64,000 nucleotides of DNA from VRUE01 sp963715625. Lineage in GTDB: Bacteria; Actinomycetota; Thermoleophilia; Solirubrobacterales; 70-9. How positions within the stretch are numbered: the first letter of the stretch is position 1; each line of letters begins with the position of its first letter. Made by a program: the position numbers and the translations under genes. Under the pieces are notes generated by a model. It did no database searches, had not been told where the DNA came from, and saw nothing but the letters and a program-made list of their open reading frames with translations. The stretch covers positions 868,001-932,000 of the forward strand of contig OY970260.1 in assembly GCA_963715625.1 (NCBI GenBank), given 5' to 3'. This document shows positions 16,492 through 24,433 of the stretch, one piece after another.

Positions 16492-17292
16492 ATGGTCGAC
16501 CGACCCTCCGAGGAGCGGATCGTGATCGTGACCGGCGTGAGCCGCCGGGTCGGGATCGGCTTCGCGATCGCACGGCGTCTGCTCGACGAAGGCGCGAAGG
16601 TTCTCCTCCACTCCTTTTCTCCGCATGACGCCACAGCGGCTGGAGGCGTCGACACCGGAGGTACAGAGGCCCTTCTCGCTGAGCTGGGGGGAGTCTCCAG
16701 GCATCTTCAACACATCGAGGACGACCTTGGCGACCCCGATGCCCCGCGGCGGGTGGTCGCGGCGGCGATCGATGCATTCGGCGGGATCGATGCCCTTGTG
16801 GTGAACCACGCTCACGGCTCCGAGCAGACGCTGGCGGCGGTCAGCGCCGAGGAGCTCGACCGCGCTTGGGCGGTCAATGGGCGCGCCGCAGTTCTTTTGG
16901 TGCAGGCGTTTGCCGAGGGTCACGCCGATAGTCGGGCGGATGGGCGGGTCGTGCTGTTCACCTCCGGCCAGCACCTCGGCCCGATGCCGGGCGAGCTGCC
17001 CTATGTGCTCAGCAAGGGCGCCATGCACCAGGTCATCCGCACGCTTGCCGACGAACTGGCAGATCGCGGAATCACCGTCAACGCGATCAACCCCGGACCG
17101 GTCGATACCGGTTGGCCATCCGATGAGCTGCGCAAGAGCTTGCGCCGGGCCTTCCCGGCTGGCCGGTGGGGACGCCCGGAGGACATCGCCCCCATCGTCG
17201 CCTGGCTCGTCTCCGCCGACAGCGCTTGGATAACTGGTCAGGTGATCGACGCGGAGGGCGGCTTCCGCCGGCACCTCGCAGGCCCAGGCTGA
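16492..17292 (+). CDS. Short-chain dehydrogenase/reductase (SDR)
   Basis: 266 residues. The NAD(P) site VTGVSRRVGIGFAIA starts near residue 14 in a TGxxxxxGIG form slightly longer than the classical TGxxxGIG. The catalytic triad is S158 (FTSGQHLG), Y171 and K175 (YVLSKG), with canonical spacing. NAINPGPVDTGWP and the WITGQVIDAEGG end complete a classical SDR. Substrate unknown. Convergent with the cupin gene, 10 bp apart. Confidence 0.9.
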   Translation: MVDRPSEERIVIVTGVSRRVGIGFAIARRLLDEGAKVLLHSFSPHDATAAGGVDTGGTEALLAELGGVSRHLQHIEDDLGDPDAPRRVVAAAIDAFGGIDALVVNHAHGSEQTLAAVSAEELDRAWAVNGRAAVLLVQAFAEGHADSRADGRVVLFTSGQHLGPMPGELPYVLSKGAMHQVIRTLADELADRGITVNAINPGPVDTGWPSDELRKSLRRAFPAGRWGRPEDIAPIVAWLVSADSAWITGQVIDAEGGFRRHLAGPG

Positions 17293-17302
17293 CGGATCAT
17301 CG

Positions 17303-17677
17303 CTACGGCGCCGAGGTCCCGGCTCGCCCGTAGTCATCGGTGAGGCGCACCACGTCGTCGAGCTCCGGCGTTGAGACCTCGACCACAACGGCGTCTTCGA
17401 GGGCCTCGATCGTGTGCACCTGCCTGGGCTCGTTGCGCCAGGCGGAGCCGGCCGCAAGCTCGGTCTCCTCCAGGGAGTCGGCGCTCGGCCCCTGGCTCAG
17501 CAGCAAGCGCCCGGAGAGCAGGTAGGACGTCTCGTCCTTCTTCTCGTGGTACTGAACCGAGAGGCGCTGTCCGGCCCGGACGTGAAGCAGCTTGCCAGCG
17601 TATCGATCGGTCAGCGCAAACCAGAGCTCGTGCCCCCAGGGCTTGTCCACCTGACGCGGAAGCTCCTCATCCTGCAT
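17303..17677 (-). CDS. Cupin, mannose-6-phosphate isomerase type II C-terminal-like
   Basis: 124 residues from ATG 17677 (MQDEELPRQVDKPWGHELWF). The opening KPWGHE and the cupin motif LSVQYHEKKDETSYLLSGR (metal ligands His, Glu, with the second His in VHTIEAL) match the isolated isomerase-like cupins that accompany GDP-mannose or nucleotide-sugar genes. Catalysis on a sugar phosphate is plausible but unproven. The frame extends to 17782 but lacks conserved character upstream. Confidence 0.85.
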   Translation of the reverse strand: MQDEELPRQVDKPWGHELWFALTDRYAGKLLHVRAGQRLSVQYHEKKDETSYLLSGRLLLSQGPSADSLEETELAAGSAWRNEPRQVHTIEALEDAVVVEVSTPELDDVVRLTDDYGRAGTSAP

Positions 17678-17885
17678 CCGCCGCAGTCTGCCCGATCCGT
17701 CGCTGCTGCGTATATGGATCAAGGGCTTCAACGACGGCCCGGCGGCGGTGTCCCCTCGGCGCCAAGTGATCGATTGACCCACGTATAACGGGGCAAATCG
17801 ATCAGTCAGCGCCGCGCTGCGCGCGTTGCGGACCTAAATAGACCCGGAACGATGACGGCCGAGGGGCTCCCCGCCCCCGCCGTCC

Positions 17886-18155
17886 TTAAGAAAGACCCTC
17901 CCGAGCCTCGCGAACCAAGGTCACCGACTCGGGGAAAAGAACGCGAATCGCATCGCGCACCTGCATCGCCTGCTCGTCGGGCCCGCCGGTGAGCTCCAGC
18001 CTGCCGATCGAGGCGACGGTCATCTCGACCGCGAGCTTGATCGCGTTGTCGGCCCAGGCGACGCGCTGGGAGGACTGCATCTGCTCGGAGAGCTCCTCCA
18101 TGCGGGCGCGAAACTCGTCCGGATCGCCGAAGAGATTGAAGGGGCTGCCCTCCAC
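17886..18155 (-). CDS. Small hypothetical protein
   Basis: 89 residues, MEGSPFNLFGDPDEFRARME onward. Predicted mostly helical, without cysteines or membrane segments; ELSEQMQSSQRVAWADNAIK looks amphipathic. No family recognised. Codon usage agrees with the surroundings. The 103 bp between its stop and the cupin gene and the 90 bp upstream show no clear signals. Confidence 0.6.
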   Translation of the reverse strand: MEGSPFNLFGDPDEFRARMEELSEQMQSSQRVAWADNAIKLAVEMTVASIGRLELTGGPDEQAMQVRDAIRVLFPESVTLVREAREGLS

Positions 18156-18245
18156 CCTTCACATGAAAGCAGAGACTCGGAGGCGGCACGGTCCCGTGAG
18201 GTTGTGCGCGCCACGCGCGCGCCGCCCCGCCCTAGCGTCGGCGCC

Positions 18246-18905
18246 ATGCACGACGGGCGGGAGGCGGAGAGGGGATCGGCAAGCGTCGAGCAGGCCGGCC
18301 TGGTCGCGCTCGTCGCGCTCCTCCTGCTCGTCGCCATCGCCGCCGTCGCCGCGAGCGGCGAGGTCGACGCCGGCCGCGAGCTTGCCGGCACGATCGGCCG
18401 GCGGATCGCCTGCGGCCCCCGCCTCCCTGACGCCTGCCGCCACCACCCGCTCGTCCCCGCCTACGGCTGGCCGCTGGCGCGGCTGGCCCGGGCGCTGGCA
18501 CCGGTCCCGGAGGCCAAGTCAGGGCCCTCCGGCCTGCCGCTGGTCCCGGTCGACTTCCGCCGCTGCCGGCGCGAGAGCTGCGCCGTCGCCGCGGGGCCGC
18601 ACCTGACCGTCTCCGGGCGCCGCACCACCGCCTTCACCCAGATCGCCGACCACCGCAGCTCGCTCGGCTGGGTCGAGCTGACCTACTGGCTCTACCGCCC
18701 CGGCCTCGGCTGGGAAGGCGTAGTGCGACGCGCCGGCCAGGCGCAGATCGACGCCGCCGCCGGCGTCCGCGTTCTGCTCGAGGACGACCCCGCCCTGGTC
18801 CCGCTCGAGACGCTCCCCGGCCGCAACCACTACGAGTTCCCAGCCTCCGAGCGCCCGCCCTGGCAGTGGGGGGTCGGCGGCCGTTACCCCGGCTGGTCGA
18901 GCTAG
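18246..18905 (+). CDS. TadE/pilin-like secreted protein
   Basis: 219 residues from ATG 18246. The N-terminus ERGSASVEQAGLVALVALLL has a class III (prepilin-peptidase) signal: a Gly, a Glu at +5 and a long hydrophobic stretch, as in TadE/Flp pseudopilins. Four cysteines (ACGPRLPDAC; FRRCRRESC) probably pair outside the cell. No other tad genes are nearby, so a role in a pilus is inference from the signal only. It stops just before the promoter of the PIN module. Confidence 0.65.
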   Translation: MHDGREAERGSASVEQAGLVALVALLLLVAIAAVAASGEVDAGRELAGTIGRRIACGPRLPDACRHHPLVPAYGWPLARLARALAPVPEAKSGPSGLPLVPVDFRRCRRESCAVAAGPHLTVSGRRTTAFTQIADHRSSLGWVELTYWLYRPGLGWEGVVRRAGQAQIDAAAGVRVLLEDDPALVPLETLPGRNHYEFPASERPPWQWGVGGRYPGWSS

Positions 18906-18940
18906 ACAAATGTGGCTACTTGAACGTATAATGTGGCTAC
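18903..18940 (+). promoter_or_regulatory. Promoter and direct-repeat operator of Phd/PIN module
   Basis: TAGACA (18903-18908), an 18-bp spacer and a consensus TATAAT (18927-18932). A direct repeat AATGTGGCTAC occurs at 18909-18919 and 18930-18940, 21 bp apart, bracketing the -10 box and touching the ATG at 18941. The expected transcription start leaves almost no leader. Binding of the antitoxin complex would block the promoter. Confidence 0.7.
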
Positions 18941-19210
18941 ATGAGCGAGACCGTGGGCATACGCGAGCTGAAGAACGACATCAGCCGGATCATCGAGCGG
19001 GTGGAGAAAGGCGAGGCGATCACCGTCACCCGGCGCGGCAAGCCGGTGGCGACGATCGTCTCCTCGACTATCTCACCCGGCCTGGCGAGGCTGATCGCCA
19101 ACGGAACGGTTCGACCGGGCAACGGCAAGCGTCGCCTCCGGAAACCGGGGGTGAAACTCCGCGGACCCGGTCCGACGGCTGCGGACTACGTCTCCGAAGG
19201 CCGTCGCTGA
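18941..19210 (+). CDS. Phd/YefM-type antitoxin
   Basis: 89 residues. The N-terminal VGIRELKNDISRIIERVEKG and ITVTRRGKPVATIVS are the classical Phd/YefM DNA-binding fold; the C-terminal basic tail should wrap the toxin. Neutralises the PIN toxin encoded next to it and represses its own promoter through the direct repeats. Its TGA overlaps the CTG start of the toxin gene. Confidence 0.9.
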   Translation: MSETVGIRELKNDISRIIERVEKGEAITVTRRGKPVATIVSSTISPGLARLIANGTVRPGNGKRRLRKPGVKLRGPGPTAADYVSEGRR

Positions 19211-19635
19211 GCCTCTACCTCGATACGAGCGCGCTGGTCAAGCTGGTCGTCGACGAGCCGGACAGCGACCTCGCCAACCAGGCCTACGACGACTTTCCGA
19301 CGACCTCGACGAGTGCCATCGCCCGCCTCGAGGCGACATCGGCCCTGGCCCGGATGCGAAAGGGTGGCCGGCTGTCTGGCCAGACACACCGAACGGCGCT
19401 CGACGACCTGGACGACCTCTGGCGCGAGCTGCAGGTCCACGCCGTGACCGACCCACTGATCGAGACTGCCACCCGCGCCGCCACCGAGCACGCGCTGCGC
19501 GCCTACGACAGTCTCCACCTTGCGACCATTGCGACCTTCGGAGACGCGGAACAGGTAACGGTCGCCTGCTGGGATCGCGAGCTGCGGGCGGCGATCGGCG
19601 AATACGGGTTCGCCCTGATTCCGAAACGGCTCTGA
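19207..19635 (+). CDS. PIN-domain toxin (VapC-like RNase)
   Basis: 142 residues. Acidic metal-binding residues: D in LYLDTSALVK, E in AIARLEATSAL, D in LRAYDSLHLATI and D in VACWDRELR. VapC-type PIN proteins cleave tRNA or rRNA. No ATG, GTG or TTG sits near the N-terminus; the CTG at 19207 overlaps the antitoxin stop as CTGA and gives MSLYLDTSALVK, the normal length. The same arrangement is seen at 2707 and 26634. Confidence 0.88.
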   Translation: MSLYLDTSALVKLVVDEPDSDLANQAYDDFPTTSTSAIARLEATSALARMRKGGRLSGQTHRTALDDLDDLWRELQVHAVTDPLIETATRAATEHALRAYDSLHLATIATFGDAEQVTVACWDRELRAAIGEYGFALIPKRL

Positions 19636-19675
19636 GGCGAGGCTCAGAGGTCGCCAGGCAAGGACGCAGGGAGGC

Positions 19676-19694
19676 CGAATAGCAGCGCTATTCG
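19676..19694. terminator. Hairpin between convergent PIN and flippase-like genes
   Basis: CGAATAGC and GCTATTCG with a 3-nt loop; the stop of the minus-strand gene (19688-19690) lies inside the right arm. No T-run. Confidence 0.5.
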
Positions 19695-20683
19695 GGCGAC
19701 TGAGGATGCAGCATGGCGGCATCTGAGGCCGCGTCGTCCTGGGCCTGTTTGATCAGCCCCCGCCAGTCCGTCGTCCGGAACACCAGCAGGATCGCGGCGA
19801 AGCCGAGCACGACCGACCAGGCGGCCATCGCGATCTGGGTGCCGACCGAGTAGGAGAGGACGGCGGCGCGGGAGGGCCCGTGCAGGGTCGCCACCAGCAG
19901 CGCCTGCTGGGCGCCGGCGCCGCCGGGCGTGAAGGGAACGACGTTGGCGATCGCCTGCACGCTCATCACCAGCATCACGTTGCCGACCGAGCCGCCGATG
20001 TTGAAGGCCTCGAGGAAGAACCAGAAGGCGGCGAAGCGGCAGAGCCAGCCGAGGCCCTGCCAAGCAGCGACCTCGCGCAGGTAGCGGCGCGGCTGGCGCA
20101 GGATCGCGAGCCCCTGTTTGACCCGGTCCCAGAAGCGCCGCACGCGGTGGGCGAGGAAGTAGACGCCGATCGCGATCGCCGCCAGCAGCACGCCGGTGAC
20201 GATCAGGAACGTCCTCGGGTGGTCCGCCCAGAAGGAGATCTCGAAGGCGGGCAGGTTCGGGATCCGAGGCAGCGGCGGCAGCAGGCCCTGGGTAATCGCA
20301 TAGAGGAGCACCAGCACCCCGACCGTAGTGTCGAAGACGGTCTGGACGAGGAAGGAGGAGGTGACCGCGGGATAGGAGGAGTGCGGGATCTGGCGCTTGA
20401 CCAGGAAGACTTTGGTGACGTCGCCGGCGTGGGCGGGGACGACCGCGTTGATCCCCGCCCCGGCGAGATAGGCGGCGCTCAGGTGCGTGAATGAGATCCG
20501 CTCGCCCGGGTAGGCGGCGTGCAGAACGTTGCGCCACGCCCAGGCGCGACAGAGCTGCATCGCGAGCAGGAAGCCGAGGGCGATCGCGAACGGCGCCCAC
20601 TCGATCTCGGACAGGTGCCGGAAGAACGCCGAGGCGGCGTTGAAGAACGAGTTGAAGCTGGATGCGAGATCGGCGTAGAGCAC
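19688..20683 (-). CDS. Flippase-like integral membrane protein (LPG synthase TM region family, UPF0104)
   Basis: 331 residues with about eight membrane helices. Signature stretches are AGAGINAVVPAHAGDVTKVF near residue 75 and QAIANVVPFTPGGAGAQQAL near residue 245; both glycine-proline loops are typical of the AglD/MprF-N-terminal fold. Members move lipids or lipid-linked sugars across membranes or serve as companions of glycosyltransferases. Divergent from the sulfotransferase gene with 21 bp between starts, which may mean a shared promoter and joint work on a surface lipid or glycan. Confidence 0.87.
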   Translation of the reverse strand: MLYADLASSFNSFFNAASAFFRHLSEIEWAPFAIALGFLLAMQLCRAWAWRNVLHAAYPGERISFTHLSAAYLAGAGINAVVPAHAGDVTKVFLVKRQIPHSSYPAVTSSFLVQTVFDTTVGVLVLLYAITQGLLPPLPRIPNLPAFEISFWADHPRTFLIVTGVLLAAIAIGVYFLAHRVRRFWDRVKQGLAILRQPRRYLREVAAWQGLGWLCRFAAFWFFLEAFNIGGSVGNVMLVMSVQAIANVVPFTPGGAGAQQALLVATLHGPSRAAVLSYSVGTQIAMAAWSVVLGFAAILLVFRTTDWRGLIKQAQDDAASDAAMLHPQSPE

Positions 20684-20704
20684 CGCAGCTACACTAGCCC
20701 GCTC

Positions 20705-21697
20705 GTGTCAGAGACCGACCAGCAGATCCCGGTGTCGCAGGCCCCCCGCGACCCCGCCGACGAAGCGATGTGCACCCGCGCCCGCGAGCGCTACACGGCC
20801 GACCGCAAGAGCCGCTTCCGCCGCCGGCGCAAACGCCATGCCGAGCTGCCCAACCTGATCATCGTCGGCGGCCTGAAGTGCGGCACGACAAGCATCCACC
20901 ACTACCTCGGCCTGCACCCCGAAATCCAGATGTCCAAGCCGAAGGAGCTCAACTTCTTCGCCGCCGAGCTGAACTGGGACCTCGGCCTCGACTGGTACGC
21001 GAGCCGCTTCGACGACCGCTTCAAGGTGCGCGGCGAGTCCTCCCCGCACTACACGAACCTGCCCCGCTTCGAGGGCGTCCCGGCGCGGATCAGGGCCAGC
21101 TTGGGCCCCGACGCGCGCCTGCTCTACATGGTGCGCGACCCGATCAAGCGCATCCTCTCCCACTGGGTGCACGCGACCGGCGCCGGCTATGAGACCGGCG
21201 ACCTGGTCGCGGTGCTCTCCAACCCCGACTCCTCCTACATGAACCGCTCCAAGTACTGGATGCAGCTGCAGCCCTACCTCGAGCTCTTCGACCGCGAGCA
21301 GATCGAGATCGTCGCCCAGGAGGAGCTGCAGGCCGAACGCGAGGAGACGATGCGCAGGGCGTTCGCCTTCGCCGGCGTCGACGAGGGCTTCACCTCCGAG
21401 CGGTTCGACCGCGAGTGGGAGAAGTCGAGCGCCAAGCAGGGCGACAAATACCAGTTCATGGAGAGGCTGATCAAGCTGCCGGGCTTCCGCTCCTTCGACC
21501 GCAACTTCGACCGCCTGCCCGAGTCGATGCGCTGGATCGTCGAGAAGGCCGTCCACGACCCCGAGAAGCCGCCGGCACCGAAGCCGAAGCTCCCCGGCGA
21601 CCTCTTCGAGACGATCCGCGGCCGCTTCGGCGCCGACGTCGCCGAGCTGCAGCGCTTCGCCGGCCGCGAGTTCGCCGGCTGGCACGACTACTCCTGA
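20705..21697 (+). CDS. PAPS-dependent sulfotransferase
   Basis: 330 residues from GTG 20705; ATG 20768 is an alternative. The 5'-phosphosulfate loop is IIVGGLKCGTTSIHHYLGLH near residue 52 and the 3'-phosphate motif is RDPIKRILSHWVH near residue 145, as in heparan/NodH-like sulfotransferases. KPKELNFF (near residue 80) is typical of the Sulfotransfer_1/3 group. Transfers sulfate from PAPS to a sugar or lipid hydroxyl. The divergent flippase-like neighbour hints at a surface glycolipid substrate (inference). Confidence 0.9.
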   Translation: MSETDQQIPVSQAPRDPADEAMCTRARERYTADRKSRFRRRRKRHAELPNLIIVGGLKCGTTSIHHYLGLHPEIQMSKPKELNFFAAELNWDLGLDWYASRFDDRFKVRGESSPHYTNLPRFEGVPARIRASLGPDARLLYMVRDPIKRILSHWVHATGAGYETGDLVAVLSNPDSSYMNRSKYWMQLQPYLELFDREQIEIVAQEELQAEREETMRRAFAFAGVDEGFTSERFDREWEKSSAKQGDKYQFMERLIKLPGFRSFDRNFDRLPESMRWIVEKAVHDPEKPPAPKPKLPGDLFETIRGRFGADVAELQRFAGREFAGWHDYS

Positions 21698-21763
21698 CCC
21701 GCGCCGCGGTCGCCATTTCTCCCGCGCAGCGGATGAAATGACGACCGCACTAGGCTTTTCGTC

Positions 21764-22330
21764 GTGCGGCGCCTGATCCCGGATCCCGGCGAGACCACGG
21801 TCGAGGAGCAGCTCGACTCCTACCGGCCCTGGGAGCGGCCTCACGAGGAGCGGCCGTTCGTGGCGACGAACTTCGCCGCCACGGTCGACGGGCGGGCGAC
21901 CATCGGCGGGGTCTCGGGGCCGATCGGCTCGGAGACCGACACGGCGATGCTGGTCGGGCTGCGGGCCCGCTTCGACGCGGTGATGATCGGCGCCGGGACG
22001 ATGCGCGCCGAGCGCTACGGCGAGATTGGAAAGCGGCTGGTGGTGGTCGAGAGCGGGCGAGACGGCCGGGTGGACCTTGTGGCCCTCATGCGCTCCCTTC
22101 GCGAGGAGGGCGTCAGGGCACTGCTCTGCGAGGGCGGCCCCAGCCTGCACGGCCAGCTCTGGGCCGCCGGCCTCGTCGACGAGCTCTTCCTGACGATCGC
22201 GCCGAAGCTCTCCGGTGCCGAGGCCCCGCGCATCCTCGAGGGCACCGCGCTCCCCGCTCCGGCCGCGCTCGAGCTCGCCTGGCTGCTGGAGCACGAGGGC
22301 GAGCTCCTCGCCCGCTACCGCCGACGCTGA
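21764..22330 (+). CDS. RibD C-terminal/dihydrofolate reductase-fold reductase, shortened
   Basis: 188 residues from GTG 21764. FVATNFAATVDGRATIGG (residues 31-48), FDAVMIGAGTMRAERYG and LCEGGPSLHGQLWAAGLVDE are the three RibD_C motifs, binding NADPH. Relatives are usually about 30-40 residues longer between AERYG and the VVVESGR strand; here AERYGEIGKRLVVVESGR runs straight through, so an internal loop is missing. Reduces a pteridine- or pyrimidine-like substrate. No riboflavin genes are adjacent, so participation in riboflavin synthesis is doubtful. Confidence 0.83.
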   Translation: MRRLIPDPGETTVEEQLDSYRPWERPHEERPFVATNFAATVDGRATIGGVSGPIGSETDTAMLVGLRARFDAVMIGAGTMRAERYGEIGKRLVVVESGRDGRVDLVALMRSLREEGVRALLCEGGPSLHGQLWAAGLVDELFLTIAPKLSGAEAPRILEGTALPAPAALELAWLLEHEGELLARYRRR

Positions 22331-22342
22331 CCCTCGGCTCTG

Positions 22343-22392
22343 GCTGACTTCGTCTTTTGGGGTGCATGTGCACTGCTAACGACGAAGTCAGC
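22343..22392. promoter_or_regulatory. 12-bp inverted repeat upstream of acyl-CoA dehydrogenase gene
   Basis: GCTGACTTCGTC (22343-22354) and GACGAAGTCAGC (22381-22392), perfect, 26 nt apart, 50 bp before the ATG. Either terminator of the RibD-like gene or operator region of the dehydrogenase. Confidence 0.5.
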
Positions 22393-22442
22393 GGGCGGAC
22401 GCTAGCGTTCCCGCGACCAGCCCCGAGGAGAGGACCCAGTCG

Positions 22443-23706
22443 ATGGACTTCATGCCGAGCCCCCAGGTCGAGACGCTGCGCGAGCGCATCCTCGACTTCA
22501 TGGACGAGCACATCTACCCGCAGGAGCGGGAGATCATGGAGGCGCTCGACGCCGAGGTCGGGCCCGGGGTCCCCTTCCCCAAGATCCTGGTCGAGATCCG
22601 CGAGCGGGCGCGCGGCGAGGGTCTCTGGAACCTCTTCATGCCCGAGGAGCGCTTCGGCCCCGGCCTCGCCAGCTGGGAGTACGGCCTGCTCTGCGAGGAG
22701 ATGGGGCGCAGCCCGGCGGCGGCGCCGATGGCCTTCAACTGCGCCGCGCCGGACACCGGCAACATGGAGATCCTCGCCGAGCACGGCAGCGAGGAGCAGC
22801 GCGAGCGCTGGCTGGAGCCGCTGCTGGAGGGACGGATCCGCTCCTGCTTCTCGATGACCGAGCCCGAGGTGTCCGGCTCGGACCCGACGCTGCTGCAGGC
22901 GCGGGCGGTGCGCGACGGAGACGAGTGGGTGATCGACGGCCACAAGTGGTTCACCTCGGGCGCGGTCGGAGCCGAGCTGGCGATCGCGATGGTCGTCACC
23001 GATCCCGAGGCCAACCCCTACGCCCGCGCCTCGATGATCTGCGTTCCGACCGACAATCCCGGCTTCAACCTGGTGCGGCCGATCTCGGTGATGGGCCACG
23101 CCGGCGGGCCGGGCCACTGCGAGATCCGCTACGAAGAGTGCCGCGTCCCCGCCTCAAACCTGCTCGGCGGCCAGGGCATGGGCTTCGTCGTCGCCCAGGA
23201 CCGCCTCGGCCCCGGCCGCATCCACCACTGCATGCGGGCGATCGGCACGGCCGAGCGGGCGCTGGAGATGATGTGCCACCGCGCCAACGAGCGCCAGGCC
23301 TTCGGCGGCCCGCTGGGCGAGAAGCAGTTCGTCCAGGAGGCGGTCGCCGCCTCGCGGATGGAGATCGACCAGGCCCGCCTGCTCACCCTCTACGCCGCCT
23401 GGAAGATGGACACCGAGGGCAAGCGCGCCGCCCGCCAGGCGATCTCGGCGATCAAGATCGTCGCCGCCAACATGGTGATGGACGTGCTCGACCGGGCGAT
23501 CCAGGTCCACGGCTCGCTCGGCATGACCGACGACACCCCCCTCGCCGCGCTCTGGCGCTTCAGCCGCATGCTGCGCCTCGCCGACGGCCCCGAACGAGGT
23601 CCACAAGATGGTCCTCGCCCGCCGCGAGCTCAACCGCTGGGCCAAGCGGGCCGAGGCCGAGGCCGGCGGCGAGCTCGACCCCAAGCACGCGAGGCGCGCG
23701 ATTTGA
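22443..23706 (+). CDS. Acyl-CoA dehydrogenase (one frameshift near the 3' end)
   Basis: FAD-dependent alpha,beta-desaturase of acyl-CoA, of the ACAD10/11/FadE-like branch. Visible: SMTEPEVSGSDPTLLQARA (FAD/substrate loop, residues 138-156), HKWFTSGAVGA, GPGRIHHCMRAIGTAERAL, and IQVHGSLGMTDDTPLAALWR. At nt 23593-23594 an extra A (GAACG for GACG) shifts the frame; corrected, it reads ADGPDEVHKMVLARRELNRW and ends HARRAI with TGA at 23704-23706 (420 residues). The last 52 bp are repeated exactly 1200 bp downstream, at the end of a toxin-antitoxin module. ATG 22443 is preceded by GAGGAGAGGA. Confidence 0.88.
23653..23704 (+). repeat. Direct repeat copy 1 (acyl-CoA dehydrogenase 3' end)
   Basis: 52 bp, 51 identical to 24853-24904, offset exactly 1200 bp. 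It encodes the dehydrogenase C-terminus EAEAGGELDPKHARRAI and stops one base before the two copies' differing stop codons. Confidence 0.97.
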
Positions 23707-23707
23707 G

Positions 23708-23727
23708 GATTATCATATCTGATAATC
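23708..23727. promoter_or_regulatory. Near-perfect palindrome, operator/promoter of NTase/XRE module
   Basis: GATTATCATATCTGATAATC; arms GATTATCA and TGATAATC are perfect. GATAAT in the right arm resembles a -10 box. The 7-bp spacer TCCAAGA then leads to GTG 23735, the same geometry as 3616-3643. Confidence 0.65.
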
Positions 23728-23734
23728 TCCAAGA

Positions 23735-24433
23735 GTGTCCGGCAAGCAGGCGACCGAAGACCGCGATCCTCAGTACATCGCGCTCCTAGAGTCGGCCGCG
23801 CACCTGCAGCGACTGGTTCCCGGAGCGGTGATGGTCGGTGGCGCGGCAGCGATCCTGTACGCCGACCACCGCGAATCCCGCGACCACGACCACGTCGTCG
23901 CCGACCTGGCAGACCGCTTCGAGATGGTGCTCGAGGCGGTCGAGGGAGACGAGGGCTGGGCCACCAACCGGGTGACGCCCGGCAAGGTGATCCTCGGAAA
24001 CCTCGACGGGATCGAGGCCGGGGTCCGCCAGATGATCCGCAAAGAGCCGCTCGAGGTCACCAAGGTCTCAGTGCCGTCCGGCGGAGAGGTGACCGTGCCG
24101 ACGATCGAGGAGACCTTGCGAATCAAGGCCTTTCTGGTCGTGCGCCGCAACCAGACTCGTGACTACCTCGACCTTGCGGCCCTGGCGGATTGCGTTGGGG
24201 TCGACCGAGCGGCCGAGGCGCTGACACGGATCGACGACTATTACACCGACCAGCACGGAGAGGGCGACGGAGTCGCGTCGCAGCTCGTGCGCCAGCTGTC
24301 CAACCCCCGACCGGCCGACCGATCGGTGATCGATCAGCTCTCCTCATACCGTCGCCTGCGCCGGCGCTGGAGCGATTGGAGCGCGGTGACCGAGATCCTT
24401 GGGGAGATCGCCGCTCGAATGGTGAGCCCTTGA
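23735..24433 (+). CDS. AbiEii-like nucleotidyltransferase toxin candidate
   Basis: 232 residues from GTG 23735. The glycine motif is VMVGGAAAILYADHR and the metal site SRDHDHVVADLADR has an intact D-x-D. PTIEETLRIKAFLVVRRNQT with DYLDLAALAD matches the helical motif 3/4 region of AbiEii toxins that transfer nucleotides (GTP or CTP) to tRNA or other targets. It is followed by an XRE gene through a TTGA overlap; here the NTase comes first, unlike the XRE-first pair at 3643. Confidence 0.8.
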   Translation: MSGKQATEDRDPQYIALLESAAHLQRLVPGAVMVGGAAAILYADHRESRDHDHVVADLADRFEMVLEAVEGDEGWATNRVTPGKVILGNLDGIEAGVRQMIRKEPLEVTKVSVPSGGEVTVPTIEETLRIKAFLVVRRNQTRDYLDLAALADCVGVDRAAEALTRIDDYYTDQHGEGDGVASQLVRQLSNPRPADRSVIDQLSSYRRLRRRWSDWSAVTEILGEIAARMVSP

